Positions 34,509 to 42,546 of a DNA stretch of 47,731 nucleotides are shown here, in pieces. The stretch is from Phycisphaera sp. TMED9 (GTDB lineage Bacteria > Planctomycetota > Phycisphaerae > Phycisphaerales > SM1A02), in assembly GCA_002167845.2 (NCBI GenBank), contig NHBO02000075.1, positions 17,557 to 65,287 of the forward strand, in the 5' to 3' direction. The first letter of the stretch is position 1. Every line of letters starts with the position of its first letter. The notes below the pieces were generated by a model. It did no database searches, was not told where the DNA came from, and was given only the letters and a program-made list of their open reading frames with translations. The position numbers and the translations under genes were made by a program.

Positions 34509-34940
34509 TCAGGCGGAGAAGCTCGACCCGCAACCGCAGCTGCTGGTCGCGTTGGGATTGTTGAAGACGAACCCTCGCCCCATGATCTCATCCTTGAAAT
34601 CGATCGTGGTGTCGTTCAAGTAGAGATAGGACTTCGGATCACAGACGACTCGAACCGTGAACGGCTCGCCGCCTTCCACGTCATCGTCGCCGGTCGCAAC
34701 CGCGACTCCTCCTTCGGAGGCCTCGGCGGTCGATGCCTTCGCGGGTCGGCGTTGATAACTGAACTCCCACATCTCATCGGAGTCCTTCTGGACCTCGGTC
34801 AGATCGAGGAGGTAGCTGAATCCGCTGCAACCGCCACCCTTCACACCGACCCGCAGGCAGATCTTGGCGGGATCGAGGTCCTGCTGTCGGATGATGGAAT
34901 CGATTTCACGGGCGGCGCTTTCGGTCACGTTGACAGGCAT
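34509..34940 (-). CDS. iscA: A-type Fe-S carrier (IscA/ErpA family) with insertion
   Basis: IscA-type proteins carry Fe-S clusters or iron from IscU to target enzymes. The three ligand cysteines are present: C38 in GGGCSGFSY and C135, C137 in CGCGSSF. The protein has 143 residues instead of about 107; the extra part is an Ala/Glu/Gly/Asp-rich segment around residues 65-92, between SYQRRP and EPFTVRVV, which is probably a disordered loop. It follows iscU by 76 nt and has a strong AAGGAGG site 7 nt before its ATG. Confidence 0.93.
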   Translation of the reverse strand: MPVNVTESAAREIDSIIRQQDLDPAKICLRVGVKGGGCSGFSYLLDLTEVQKDSDEMWEFSYQRRPAKASTAEASEGGVAVATGDDDVEGGEPFTVRVVCDPKSYLYLNDTTIDFKDEIMGRGFVFNNPNATSSCGCGSSFSA

Positions 34941-35016
34941 CAGGTGCCTCCTTGTAGCTCGATCGGTCTTTCGATCGTGTTCACGAACGCCGGCAAGCCG
35001 CCGGGTTCAAGGTCGG

Positions 35017-35445
35017 TCAGTGGGCGTGCGTGTGGTCGGACTCGTCGAGTTCGCCGTTCTTCCGCTTGTAGTCCTCGATCGCGGTGCGAATCGAGTCTTC
35101 AGCGAGCACGGAACAATGAATCTTCACCGGCGGGAGCGAAAGCTCCTCGACGATACGGGTGTTCTTGATCTCAAGCGCCTCGTCAACCGACTTGCCCTTG
35201 ATCCATTCGGTCGCGAGGGACGAACTGGCGATCGCCGAACCGCAGCCGAAACACTTGAACTTCGCATCCTCGATCAAGCCGTCGTCGCCGACTCTGATCT
35301 GAAGCTGCATGACGTCCCCGCACTCTGGAGCGCCGACGATGCCGACGCCGACGTCCTTGCGTTCCTTCACGTCGCTGGAAGCGCCGAAGGAACCGACGTT
35401 CCGGGGGTTCTGATAGTGGTCGATGACCTTTTCGCTGTATGCCAT
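35017..35445 (-). CDS. iscU: Fe-S cluster assembly scaffold
   Basis: IscU is the scaffold on which IscS builds Fe-S clusters. The 142-residue protein has the ligands C42 and D44 in PECGD, C68 in FGCGSAIASS, and C111 in LPPVKIHCSVL, which also contains the LPPVK site recognised by the HscA chaperone. hscA and hscB are not in the window. The C-terminus ends with a His-rich tail (HTHAH). An AAGGAA site precedes the ATG. Confidence 0.97.
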   Translation of the reverse strand: MAYSEKVIDHYQNPRNVGSFGASSDVKERKDVGVGIVGAPECGDVMQLQIRVGDDGLIEDAKFKCFGCGSAIASSSLATEWIKGKSVDEALEIKNTRIVEELSLPPVKIHCSVLAEDSIRTAIEDYKRKNGELDESDHTHAH

Positions 35446-35490
35446 GTCAGTCGTTCCTTGGTTGGCCTGAAGGGCCCGGATTGCGAAGCG

Positions 35491-36723
35491 TCAGTGGGAC
35501 TGCCATTCGATCTTGGTGATGTCGATGCCTTCGTTGTGAAGGTCGTAGAGCGGGCTGAGCGCCCGAAGATGTTCAACCGCCTCATGAATCGACTTGATCG
35601 CGAAGTCGACCTCCTCTTCGGTCGACCAGCGACCGAGGGAGAGTCGGAGCGAGGAGTGAGCGAGTTCGTCACCCAGGCCGAGTCCCTTGAGAACGTAGCT
35701 GGGCTCGAGACTCGCACTCGTGCAGGCCGAGCCGCTCGAACAGGCGATGTCCTTGATTCCCATCATGAGGGATTCGCCCTCGACGAACCCGAACGAGATG
35801 TTGGTCAGATGCGGGAGACGCCGCTCGGCATGACCATTGACCTCGACCACGTCCATGAGGCCCTTGAGTCCGTTCTCGAGCTTGAGCCGAAGGGCGAGCA
35901 AACGCTCCCGTTCCGATTCCATCTCGTTCTCGCAGATCTCGCAGGCGGCTCCGAACCCGACGATCCCGGGAACGTTCAACGTCCCCGATCGCATTCCTCG
36001 TTCATGTCCGCCACCGTCGATCTGAGCCTGAAGTCGGACCCGCGGACGTCGCCGTCGGACATAGAGGGCACCCACGCCGCCCGGCCCGTAGATCTTGTGT
36101 CCCGACCAACTCATCAGGTCCACGTTGTCCCGTTCGACGTCGGTCGGCATCTTTCCGACCCACTGCGTCGCATCGGTGTGGAACACCGCACCGTGCTCGC
36201 GACAGACGGCGCCGATCGACGGAATGTCGTTGATCGTGCCGATCTCATTGTTCGCCCACATGATCGTGACCAGAATCGTGTCGTCACGCATCGCGGCTCG
36301 GACCAGATCCGCGGTCACGATGCCGTCGGAACCGGGTTCGAGGTAGGTGACGTCGAATCCCTCTCGCTCGAGCCGCTTGCACGGATCGAGAACGGCTTTG
36401 TGCTCGATGATGCAGGTGATGATGTGCCCACGGCCCTGCTCGCCCATCGGCGCCTTGGCGTACATCTGCGCCGCACCCTTGATCGCGAGATTGTTGCTTT
36501 CGGTCGCGCCGCTCGTCCAGACGATCTCCTTCGGACCGGCACCGATCAGACTTGCCGCCTGTTCGCGGGCGCGATCGACGCCGGCTTCCGCCGCCCAACC
36601 GAACGCATGGTTGCGACTGGCCGAATTCCCGTAGGTCTCGGTGAAGAAGGGAAGCATCGCCTCGACGACCCGAGGGTCGGTGCGAGTCGTGGATGCATTG
36701 TCCATGTAGATTGGAAGATTCAC
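35491..36723 (-). CDS. iscS: cysteine desulfurase
   Basis: IscS takes sulfur from cysteine for Fe-S clusters and tRNA thiolation. The 410-residue PLP enzyme has Lys210 in [12 protein letters not shown] as the cofactor lysine and Cys334 in [16 protein letters not shown] as the persulfide cysteine, on the long loop typical of group I desulfurases. The start is a GTG at 36723 giving [13 protein letters not shown], the normal family N-terminus; a GGAG lies 10 nt upstream. It is the first gene of iscS-iscU-iscA; iscR is absent. Confidence 0.97.
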   Translation of the reverse strand: MNLPIYMDNASTTRTDPRVVEAMLPFFTETYGNSASRNHAFGWAAEAGVDRAREQAASLIGAGPKEIVWTSGATESNNLAIKGAAQMYAKAPMGEQGRGHIITCIIEHKAVLDPCKRLEREGFDVTYLEPGSDGIVTADLVRAAMRDDTILVTIMWANNEIGTINDIPSIGAVCREHGAVFHTDATQWVGKMPTDVERDNVDLMSWSGHKIYGPGGVGALYVRRRRPRVRLQAQIDGGGHERGMRSGTLNVPGIVGFGAACEICENEMESERERLLALRLKLENGLKGLMDVVEVNGHAERRLPHLTNISFGFVEGESLMMGIKDIACSSGSACTSASLEPSYVLKGLGLGDELAHSSLRLSLGRWSTEEEVDFAIKSIHEAVEHLRALSPLYDLHNEGIDITKIEWQSH

Positions 36724-36862
36724 CGTCGAGGAGCTCCGAAGGACGAGGACTGCAGAACGACAGCGAGTTGCGCCGAATGGGCTGGCACGGTTCGGCTGTC
36801 CGAAAAGCGATCGGTTCTCTGCGCTGTCTGGGAGGCGGTCGAGCCTCCACCGGTACAACATT

Positions 36863-36904
36863 GAGAGTGAGACTCATTCTAGCGAGACAAACCGGGCATC
36901 TCCA
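36863..36904 (-). promoter_or_regulatory. isc operon promoter overlapped by a Fur-box-like palindrome
   Basis: On the minus strand TGGAGA (36904-36899) and TAGAAT (36881-36876) are 17 nt apart. The sequence at 36863-36881 matches the 19-bp E. coli Fur box at 13 of 19 positions and contains a 7-1-7 inverted repeat (GAGTGAG-A-CTCATTC, one mismatch). It covers the -10 box and the predicted start, which is where a repressor would act. Confidence 0.5.
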
Positions 36905-36984
36905 CCGATTGCAGGCCGAAATCAAGGATACGGAGCCCTGTATCGCCGAATCTCTCGAAATGCCGTCACGATCGGCCGGGGCCG

Positions 36985-36990
36985 TACACT
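36985..36990 (+). promoter_or_regulatory. -10-like TACACT, 7 nt before panC
   Basis: TACACT precedes the panC ATG by 7 nt with no ribosome binding site between them, suggesting a leaderless message. Confidence 0.45.
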
Positions 36991-36997
36991 CCTCCGA

Positions 36998-37858
36998 ATG
37001 ACCGAGCCCCGGATCATCCAGAACCCCGTCGAACTGGAAGCGTTGGCCGGAGGGTGCTTCGTGCCCACGATGGGCGCCCTCCACGAAGGGCATCTTTCTC
37101 TGATTCGTGAGGCCGCCCGCCACCAGGGGCCGGTGATCACCAGCATCTTCGTCAACCCGACGCAGTTCGCACCGAACGAAGACTTCGACGCCTATCCCCG
37201 GTCGCTCGATCGGGACGTTCGACTCGCCGGCGAGGCTGGAACCGACGTCGTGTATCTCCCCGCAGAGTCCTCCCTCTATCCCGAGGGACGAGCTGCATCG
37301 AGGACCACCGCCGCAGGCCTGCCCATTCCAAATGTCGCGAAACACCCGCAGTTGGAAGATGCCGGACGGCCCCATTTCTTCGGTGGGGTGTGCCTCGTCG
37401 TTGCAAGACTCCTTGAACAGGTCCGGCCTTCGGCGACGGTCTTCGGAGAAAAGGACTGGCAACAACTGCAAGTGATTCGCGCGATGATCGCCGACGACGC
37501 GAAGCTCGACGACATCGAGGTGATCCCGGGTCCCATCGTGCGTGAATCCGACGGACTCGCGATGTCGAGTCGCAACGCCTACATCCCTCCCGCGGATCGC
37601 CTGCGAGCTCGCGGCCTCTCCCTCGCTCTTGATGCGGCGGAAAAGGCCACCACGCCCGACGAAGCCGAGACCTTGATGCGAGCCACGCTGGAAGCCCATC
37701 AACTCACCGTGGAATATGCGGTGATCCGGGATCCGGAGTCCCTGATGCCCGTGACCGACTTGAACCGGCCGACACGGGCGATCATCACCGCCGGCCTTGA
37801 CTTCGAGGGTGGGTCGGTTCGCCTCCTCGACAACCGAGCAATGCCACTTGTCCGATGA
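36998..37858 (+). CDS. panC: pantothenate synthetase
   Basis: PanC joins pantoate and beta-alanine using ATP in coenzyme A synthesis. The 286-residue protein has the nucleotidyl-transferase HxGH motif in PTMGALHEGHLSLI (H29, H32), FVNPTQFAPNEDFDAYPR, FGEKDWQQL and the REsDGLAMSSRNAYI region. Length is normal. panB and panD are not here. Its 3' end overlaps the start of the next gene. Confidence 0.97.
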   Translation: MTEPRIIQNPVELEALAGGCFVPTMGALHEGHLSLIREAARHQGPVITSIFVNPTQFAPNEDFDAYPRSLDRDVRLAGEAGTDVVYLPAESSLYPEGRAASRTTAAGLPIPNVAKHPQLEDAGRPHFFGGVCLVVARLLEQVRPSATVFGEKDWQQLQVIRAMIADDAKLDDIEVIPGPIVRESDGLAMSSRNAYIPPADRLRARGLSLALDAAEKATTPDEAETLMRATLEAHQLTVEYAVIRDPESLMPVTDLNRPTRAIITAGLDFEGGSVRLLDNRAMPLVR

Positions 37859-39110
37859 TCCCCCCCGTCCCCGAAACCTTCGCAATCTGGTCCGGCTGAC
37901 CGGGTTGGGACTGGTCTTGATCGCCGGAAGTTGCCGAAGCGTCCGTCCAGCAAGCGAACCCCGGCCGACCGGCGAGGTCACCGATCCTCCACTCGTGGAT
38001 TGGATGACGCTCCGAACACCCGACCAGATCGTCGATCCGGACGGCGTTCCGTCGAAGCACCCATCCAACCATCCCGACGGCATCGCGGTCCGGAATTCCG
38101 ATGGCGATCTGGTTCCTCTGCTTCCAATCGGTGTCCAGGGGGCCGTCGAAATCTGGGAATTCGCCAGCGAACCACTCGCTGGTGGCTGGATCTCCGGCAT
38201 CGATCCCGAGCTGATCGATCGCGGCCGGAGTTTCATCCTGGTCTCCAATGCCACCGACGATGATCCACCTCCGGAGCTGGTCGTACCCCGTCGGCGAGCG
38301 ATCGACGCCGTGGTTCTCGAACCCACCGCGACGGCGTCGGCCGGCACCGCGATCGTGATGAGCAGTCTCGCGCGACAGACGCCTCCGGAACAGGCGTTCA
38401 TGGCTGATCTGTTGAAGGCCGGATTCACGGTGGTGACCACCGCGCCGCCGGTGAGCGCCATCGACCAAGCGACGGGCGGACGCACCACGCTCGACATCAA
38501 GGGCGATCCGGAGCTTGCGGGCCGGACCTTCGCGGCGGAAGTCGACGTCGCCTTCACCGTCTGGGCGGACGGACTCAAGGCGGTGCTCACGCACCTTCGC
38601 CAGACCGGCCTCTCGGCACCATCACCTCTGGTCTTGATCGGAGTCAGCAGCGGCGCCGTGGCGGCACCGGTGGTGGCGGCACGGCTGCATCAGGACTTCC
38701 CCATCGCCACGGCCGTGCTCATCGCCGGGGGATCGGATGTCGCCTCGATCCTGCTGGAAACGACTCTGGAACCAGAGGACCTTCGACTCCGACGACACCG
38801 CGGCCGTCTCGATCAGAGCGAAGAAGAAGCCTTCACCTCGAGCTATCACCGCACCGTCCGGCTTGATTCGGCCGCGATCGTCGAATGGCTCGGGCAACGT
38901 CCGGTCCTGCTTCTCGAGGGCGGCTACGACTCCGCGATTCCCCGGTCCTCACGATCACTGCTCGATCGGAGACTCCGCCGACCGGAACGCTGGTGGTATC
39001 CGGTGGGCCACTACGGCCTCTTCGTCGTTCTTCCCGGAGAAGGCGAAGCGATCGTCGACTGGATCCAACGCTCGATTCGCCCGAAGATCGGACCATCATC
39101 GGACGATTGA
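37848..39110 (+). CDS. predicted lipoprotein with alpha/beta-hydrolase motif
   Basis: This 420-residue protein begins with a hydrophobic signal (LTGLGLVLIAGSC) that ends in a cysteine, so it may be a lipoprotein, although the lipobox AGSC is not the standard L-x-x-C form. The body has a nucleophile elbow GVSSG (GxSxG) followed by a strand, as in alpha/beta hydrolases, and a later VGHYG that could supply the His. The substrate is unknown. No ATG is available; a TTG at 37848, overlapping the panC end by 11 nt, is the likeliest start. Confidence 0.6.
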   Translation: MSDDPPRPRNLRNLVRLTGLGLVLIAGSCRSVRPASEPRPTGEVTDPPLVDWMTLRTPDQIVDPDGVPSKHPSNHPDGIAVRNSDGDLVPLLPIGVQGAVEIWEFASEPLAGGWISGIDPELIDRGRSFILVSNATDDDPPPELVVPRRRAIDAVVLEPTATASAGTAIVMSSLARQTPPEQAFMADLLKAGFTVVTTAPPVSAIDQATGGRTTLDIKGDPELAGRTFAAEVDVAFTVWADGLKAVLTHLRQTGLSAPSPLVLIGVSSGAVAAPVVAARLHQDFPIATAVLIAGGSDVASILLETTLEPEDLRLRRHRGRLDQSEEEAFTSSYHRTVRLDSAAIVEWLGQRPVLLLEGGYDSAIPRSSRSLLDRRLRRPERWWYPVGHYGLFVVLPGEGEAIVDWIQRSIRPKIGPSSDD

Positions 39111-39309
39111 GACGCCGGAACCCCTCCTTCCCGTCATCCGAAGAAGGATTCGGCGTTGGAACACTGTGAAATCCCCGGCCCGGGTCGTAGGATGATCCCA
39201 CCGCTTCGGCGATCATGACGGCGTCTCTCCGTGCTCCTTTCGGATCACACCCGGGCACGGACCGGAGATGCTTTCGGGTCTCCCCCGCTCACTCGAAGGA
39301 ACATTCCTG

Positions 39310-40500
39310 ATGCTGCAAGTCCTCGGAACCGCGATCCTGATCTCCCTGCACTCGCCCTCACCGGCGAACCCGGGTGATGCGCCGATCACCGCGTCGGCCT
39401 CCATGCCGACCGTCGGAGTGGAAGATGAATCAAAGTGGAAGGACCGACTTCCCGATCAGGATCGAGCTGCCGCGGAGGCGGGCATCGGCTTTGAAGCACC
39501 GGCGTTCCCGGAAGGGCTGACCTGGATCGGCGGCCCCACGGAGCCCTCGATGGAGAAGCTCCGCGGCAAGGTGGTCGTCCTGCAGACCTGGACCTGCGGG
39601 ACCTCGCTCGGCCGGGGCATCCCGAAGAAACTCGATCGAAGCCTGAAGGATCTCGCCAAACGCAAGGACGTTGAAGTGATCCTGGTCCACACCCCCCAGG
39701 ATGCGGAGAAATCGGCACGCTTCTGCGCTCGCGCGAAGCTTGCCCATCCGGTCGTCGTCGACGCGTCAGGTGGATTCTGTGATCAGCTCGGTGCGTTCAA
39801 ACGACCGGTCAACGTGATCGTCGACCGATCCGGGACGGTGCGCTATGCCGGGCTCACCAGCCAAGGTGCCGCCAGCGCCGTCGGCCATCTCCTGACGCTG
39901 CCCTACGATCCGACCATCACCCCCGAGCCTCGACCGAAGCCCGACCCTTCGACCACGACGCCTCGCGGCAACTATCCACCCATCACCGGTGGCCCCGGCG
40001 CCGCGAGCGATCTCCGCGGAAGAAAGGCACCGCTCTTCGTGGTCGACCGCTGGATCACCGCCGAACCCGATGCTCGCGGCAAGGTCGCGATCATCGACTT
40101 CTGGGCGACCTGGTGCGGACCGTGCATCAAGGCCATCCCGCACATGAACGACATCGCGAACCAGTTCCGAGGACAGGTCGAATGCGTCGGCGTTTCCGAC
40201 GAATCCAAGTCCGCCTTCGAAGCCGGAATCGAAAAGAAGAACCTCAAGGGGTCCGACTTCGCCTACGCCCTCGCCCTTGATCCGAAAGGCCGGATGAAGT
40301 CGGCCTTCAATGTGAGAGGCATCCCCTTCGTGGCGGTCATGTCCACCGACTGGGTCGTCCGATGGCAGGGACACCCGTCCTCGCTGACCGCCAGCATCAT
40401 TTCTTCGATCATCGCGGCGGACCCGGGCGTCAGACGAGAGACTTCGGAACCAGGAACCCCCGGGACACCTCCCGCTCGCTGGGCGAGCCAGGCACGCTGA
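39310..40500 (+). CDS. exported protein with two thioredoxin-like domains
   Basis: This 396-residue protein starts with a short hydrophobic signal segment. Domain 1 (about 65-195) is thioredoxin-like but its active site is C96-G-T-S99, with only one of the two cysteines; a cis-Pro segment KRPVNVI is present. A Pro-rich linker follows. Domain 2 (about 235-375) is TlpA/ResA-like with a full WCGPC site (C269, C272) and a RGIPF cis-Pro. Domain 2 could reduce disulfides outside the cytoplasm; domain 1 may be a mixed-disulfide or structural partner. GAAGGAA is 8 nt before the ATG. Confidence 0.85.
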   Translation: MLQVLGTAILISLHSPSPANPGDAPITASASMPTVGVEDESKWKDRLPDQDRAAAEAGIGFEAPAFPEGLTWIGGPTEPSMEKLRGKVVVLQTWTCGTSLGRGIPKKLDRSLKDLAKRKDVEVILVHTPQDAEKSARFCARAKLAHPVVVDASGGFCDQLGAFKRPVNVIVDRSGTVRYAGLTSQGAASAVGHLLTLPYDPTITPEPRPKPDPSTTTPRGNYPPITGGPGAASDLRGRKAPLFVVDRWITAEPDARGKVAIIDFWATWCGPCIKAIPHMNDIANQFRGQVECVGVSDESKSAFEAGIEKKNLKGSDFAYALALDPKGRMKSAFNVRGIPFVAVMSTDWVVRWQGHPSSLTASIISSIIAADPGVRRETSEPGTPGTPPARWASQAR

Positions 40501-40562
40501 GTCGTTCGACGATGGCAACCACCTGTTCGACGAGAAGCGTCGCGGTGATCGACAGAATGTGA

Positions 40563-41555
40563 TCAGCGACTTCGAGCGACGACGGAATCCGCCAGATCAC
40601 GGAGCAGATCTTCGGTTCCCCCGAGAGGAAGTCCCTCGATCGCCGTCTTCGCCGTCTCCACCTGTTCATTCGCGAAGGAGATGGCCTTCCCGGTGGCGTC
40701 CGCTTCCCGAAGCAACTGCAGCACGGCATCGGCATCGCGACGTCGGAATGCGTCGACCGCATCGGCAAAAGTCCTGGTCTCCGCCGAATCGAGGAGAAGG
40801 ATCATCGGAAGCGTGAGTTTTCCCTTCGCGAGATCCCGGCCCACGCTCTTCCCGACCACCGCGGTCTCGCCCTCCAGATCGAACACGTCGTCCCGAATCT
40901 GAAACGCGACGCCCAGATGCTCTCCGAAGATTCCGAGGGCCGCGGCCGTCGCTTCCGAACCACCAGCCACCCGGGCACCCAGCCGACCGCAGGCTCCCAC
41001 CAGCACGGCGGTCTTCCGACGAATCGTCGCCAGGTAGGTGTCGAGATCGAGCCCCAGATCATCTCGGTGATGGAGTTGAATCAACTCGCCTTCGCAGAGC
41101 GTGTTGGTGACCCGGCCGATTCGTTCGGTCAGATCGGCGTCTCCGATGGTGGCCGCGAGATGAAAGGCGTTCGAGATGAGATAATCCCCGAGCATCACCG
41201 CGGTCTCGTTGTCGTTCAGCCGGTTGACGGTTTCGCCGCCTCGACGGTGATCCGCTTCGTCCAGGACATCGTCATGCACCAGAGTGGCCATGTGGATCAT
41301 CTCGAAGACCGCCGAAAGCCGCCTCAGATCCTTGGACTCGAGAACACCGATGTCGCCGTCCATCGCGGCCACGCCGGAGAGGAGCGTGAGCGTCGGGCGA
41401 AGCATCTTTCCGCGATACCGACTCACGTGCCGACAGAGCGATTCGACGGCGGGGAACTCGCTGGCCAGTTGCCGCTCGAAGAGCTCGGCGACGACTTCCA
41501 GAGTCGTCATCAAGGGCTGGATGAACCGGTCGTGTTGAGAGTCGAGTTCGATCAT
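40563..41555 (-). CDS. polyprenyl diphosphate synthase (trans, long-chain)
   Basis: This 330-residue all-helical enzyme condenses isopentenyl diphosphate units. The first Asp-rich motif DDVLDEADHRRG starts at D95 and the second, DDVFD, at D222; both fit trans-prenyl synthases of the octaprenyl/heptaprenyl type (IspB-like), which make quinone side chains. The small residues before the first motif (MIHMATLVHDD) suggest a long product, but chain length cannot be fixed from sequence alone. The ATG at 41555 gives MIELDSQHDRFIQPLM. Confidence 0.92.
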   Translation of the reverse strand: MIELDSQHDRFIQPLMTTLEVVAELFERQLASEFPAVESLCRHVSRYRGKMLRPTLTLLSGVAAMDGDIGVLESKDLRRLSAVFEMIHMATLVHDDVLDEADHRRGGETVNRLNDNETAVMLGDYLISNAFHLAATIGDADLTERIGRVTNTLCEGELIQLHHRDDLGLDLDTYLATIRRKTAVLVGACGRLGARVAGGSEATAAALGIFGEHLGVAFQIRDDVFDLEGETAVVGKSVGRDLAKGKLTLPMILLLDSAETRTFADAVDAFRRRDADAVLQLLREADATGKAISFANEQVETAKTAIEGLPLGGTEDLLRDLADSVVARSR

Positions 41556-41647
41556 GCGGATACCGGTGGACTGTTCGGATGCCGGACAGGGAGTGTTCGC
41601 GGTTCGATTCTCTCGGATGCACGCCGACGGAACAAGTGACGCGTCGC

Positions 41648-42493
41648 TCAGATCTCGGCGGTCAGATAGGCGATCCAGCCGGGGCACGCCTCGCCACGTT
41701 CCGAGGGCTCGAATTCTCCGTCACCCGACTCCTCCTCATCATCGTCACCCTCCCACCAGACCGTCACCTTGCCGAAGCCCGCCTCGGTGAGAAGCTCCCG
41801 GATCTCGGGAATGGTCCAGAGACGCCATTCGTAGGTGAACGCCTCTTCCATTTCGGAACCGTCGGGAAACCGAAAGTGAATGTGGTTGATCACGTCACCA
41901 TTGATCGGGTTGTAGTGGCTCTGATCCCAGACATAGGTGAAGCCGTCCAGATGACGCTCCTCCTCCATCTCGGTGAACGAATCACTGCCTCCGTACGCAT
42001 CGCAGATGAAGATGCCATCCTCGACCAGGGAATCCCGGACCGTCTTGAAGTATTCGAGGAGTTCCTTCCGGGTCTTGAACAGGAAGTAGCTGAAGTTCAT
42101 GGCCAAGATCGAGTCGACGCCGTCGATGCCTGAAGATCGCACGTCCTTCTCGAGAATCTCAAGCCGGTCGATCTGATCCTTCTTCAGATCAGGGAGATTT
42201 CGCTCGCGTCCCCAGTCGAGCACTTCACGACTGAGATCGACGCCCACCGCGACGTTGTCCTTGGATCGCCGAATCCACTCGCAGGCCGCCGCGAAGGTGC
42301 CGCAGAAGTCCTCCCGAATCCGGATGGCCTTCCGATCTCGCAACTGTTCCCAGACCTTCTCGACGAAGTCGATCTCGCCTTCGACGTTCTGCACCGAGAG
42401 CTCATAGAGTTCATGACGATCCGAGGTCTTCGCCGAACGCCAACCCTCGGTCGACTTTCGAGACTTCTTCTTCTTGTCTTTTCGTTTTGACAT
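41648..42493 (-). CDS. class I SAM-dependent methyltransferase
   Basis: This 281-residue protein has a Rossmann methyltransferase core: REDFCGTFAAACEWI as motif I, AVGVDLSREVLDWG with the acidic ribose-binding residue, and a strand DGVDSILAMNFSYF. It starts with a lysine-rich tail (MSKRKDKKKKSRK), which could contact nucleic acid or ribosomes, and ends with an acidic segment. The substrate is unknown. Its ATG lies 8 nt after a TACACT box. Confidence 0.8.
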   Translation of the reverse strand: MSKRKDKKKKSRKSTEGWRSAKTSDRHELYELSVQNVEGEIDFVEKVWEQLRDRKAIRIREDFCGTFAAACEWIRRSKDNVAVGVDLSREVLDWGRERNLPDLKKDQIDRLEILEKDVRSSGIDGVDSILAMNFSYFLFKTRKELLEYFKTVRDSLVEDGIFICDAYGGSDSFTEMEEERHLDGFTYVWDQSHYNPINGDVINHIHFRFPDGSEMEEAFTYEWRLWTIPEIRELLTEAGFGKVTVWWEGDDDEEESGDGEFEPSERGEACPGWIAYLTAEI

Positions 42494-42501
42494 GGGGTCG
42501 G

Positions 42502-42507
42502 AGTGTA
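42502..42507 (-). promoter_or_regulatory. -10-like TACACT, 8 nt before the methyltransferase ATG
   Basis: TACACT on the minus strand, same hexamer as before panC and the yhaM-like gene, precedes the ATG at 42493 by 8 nt without a ribosome binding site. Confidence 0.45.
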
Positions 42508-42546
42508 GCGGAGCAGACGCCCTCGTTGCACTCGTCGACACCATCT

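Noticed and set aside
36284-38590. A 768-codon open frame on the minus strand opposite iscS, panC and the lipoprotein gene
   Set aside because: It overlaps three well-supported genes, one on its own strand in another frame, and its Arg/Ser-rich translation has no domain. Long antisense frames are common in GC-rich DNA.
39595-39606. CGTS in the first thioredoxin domain as a hint of selenocysteine use
   Set aside because: The position is an ordinary serine codon, there is no in-frame TGA and no SECIS-like hairpin; TGA is the normal stop throughout.
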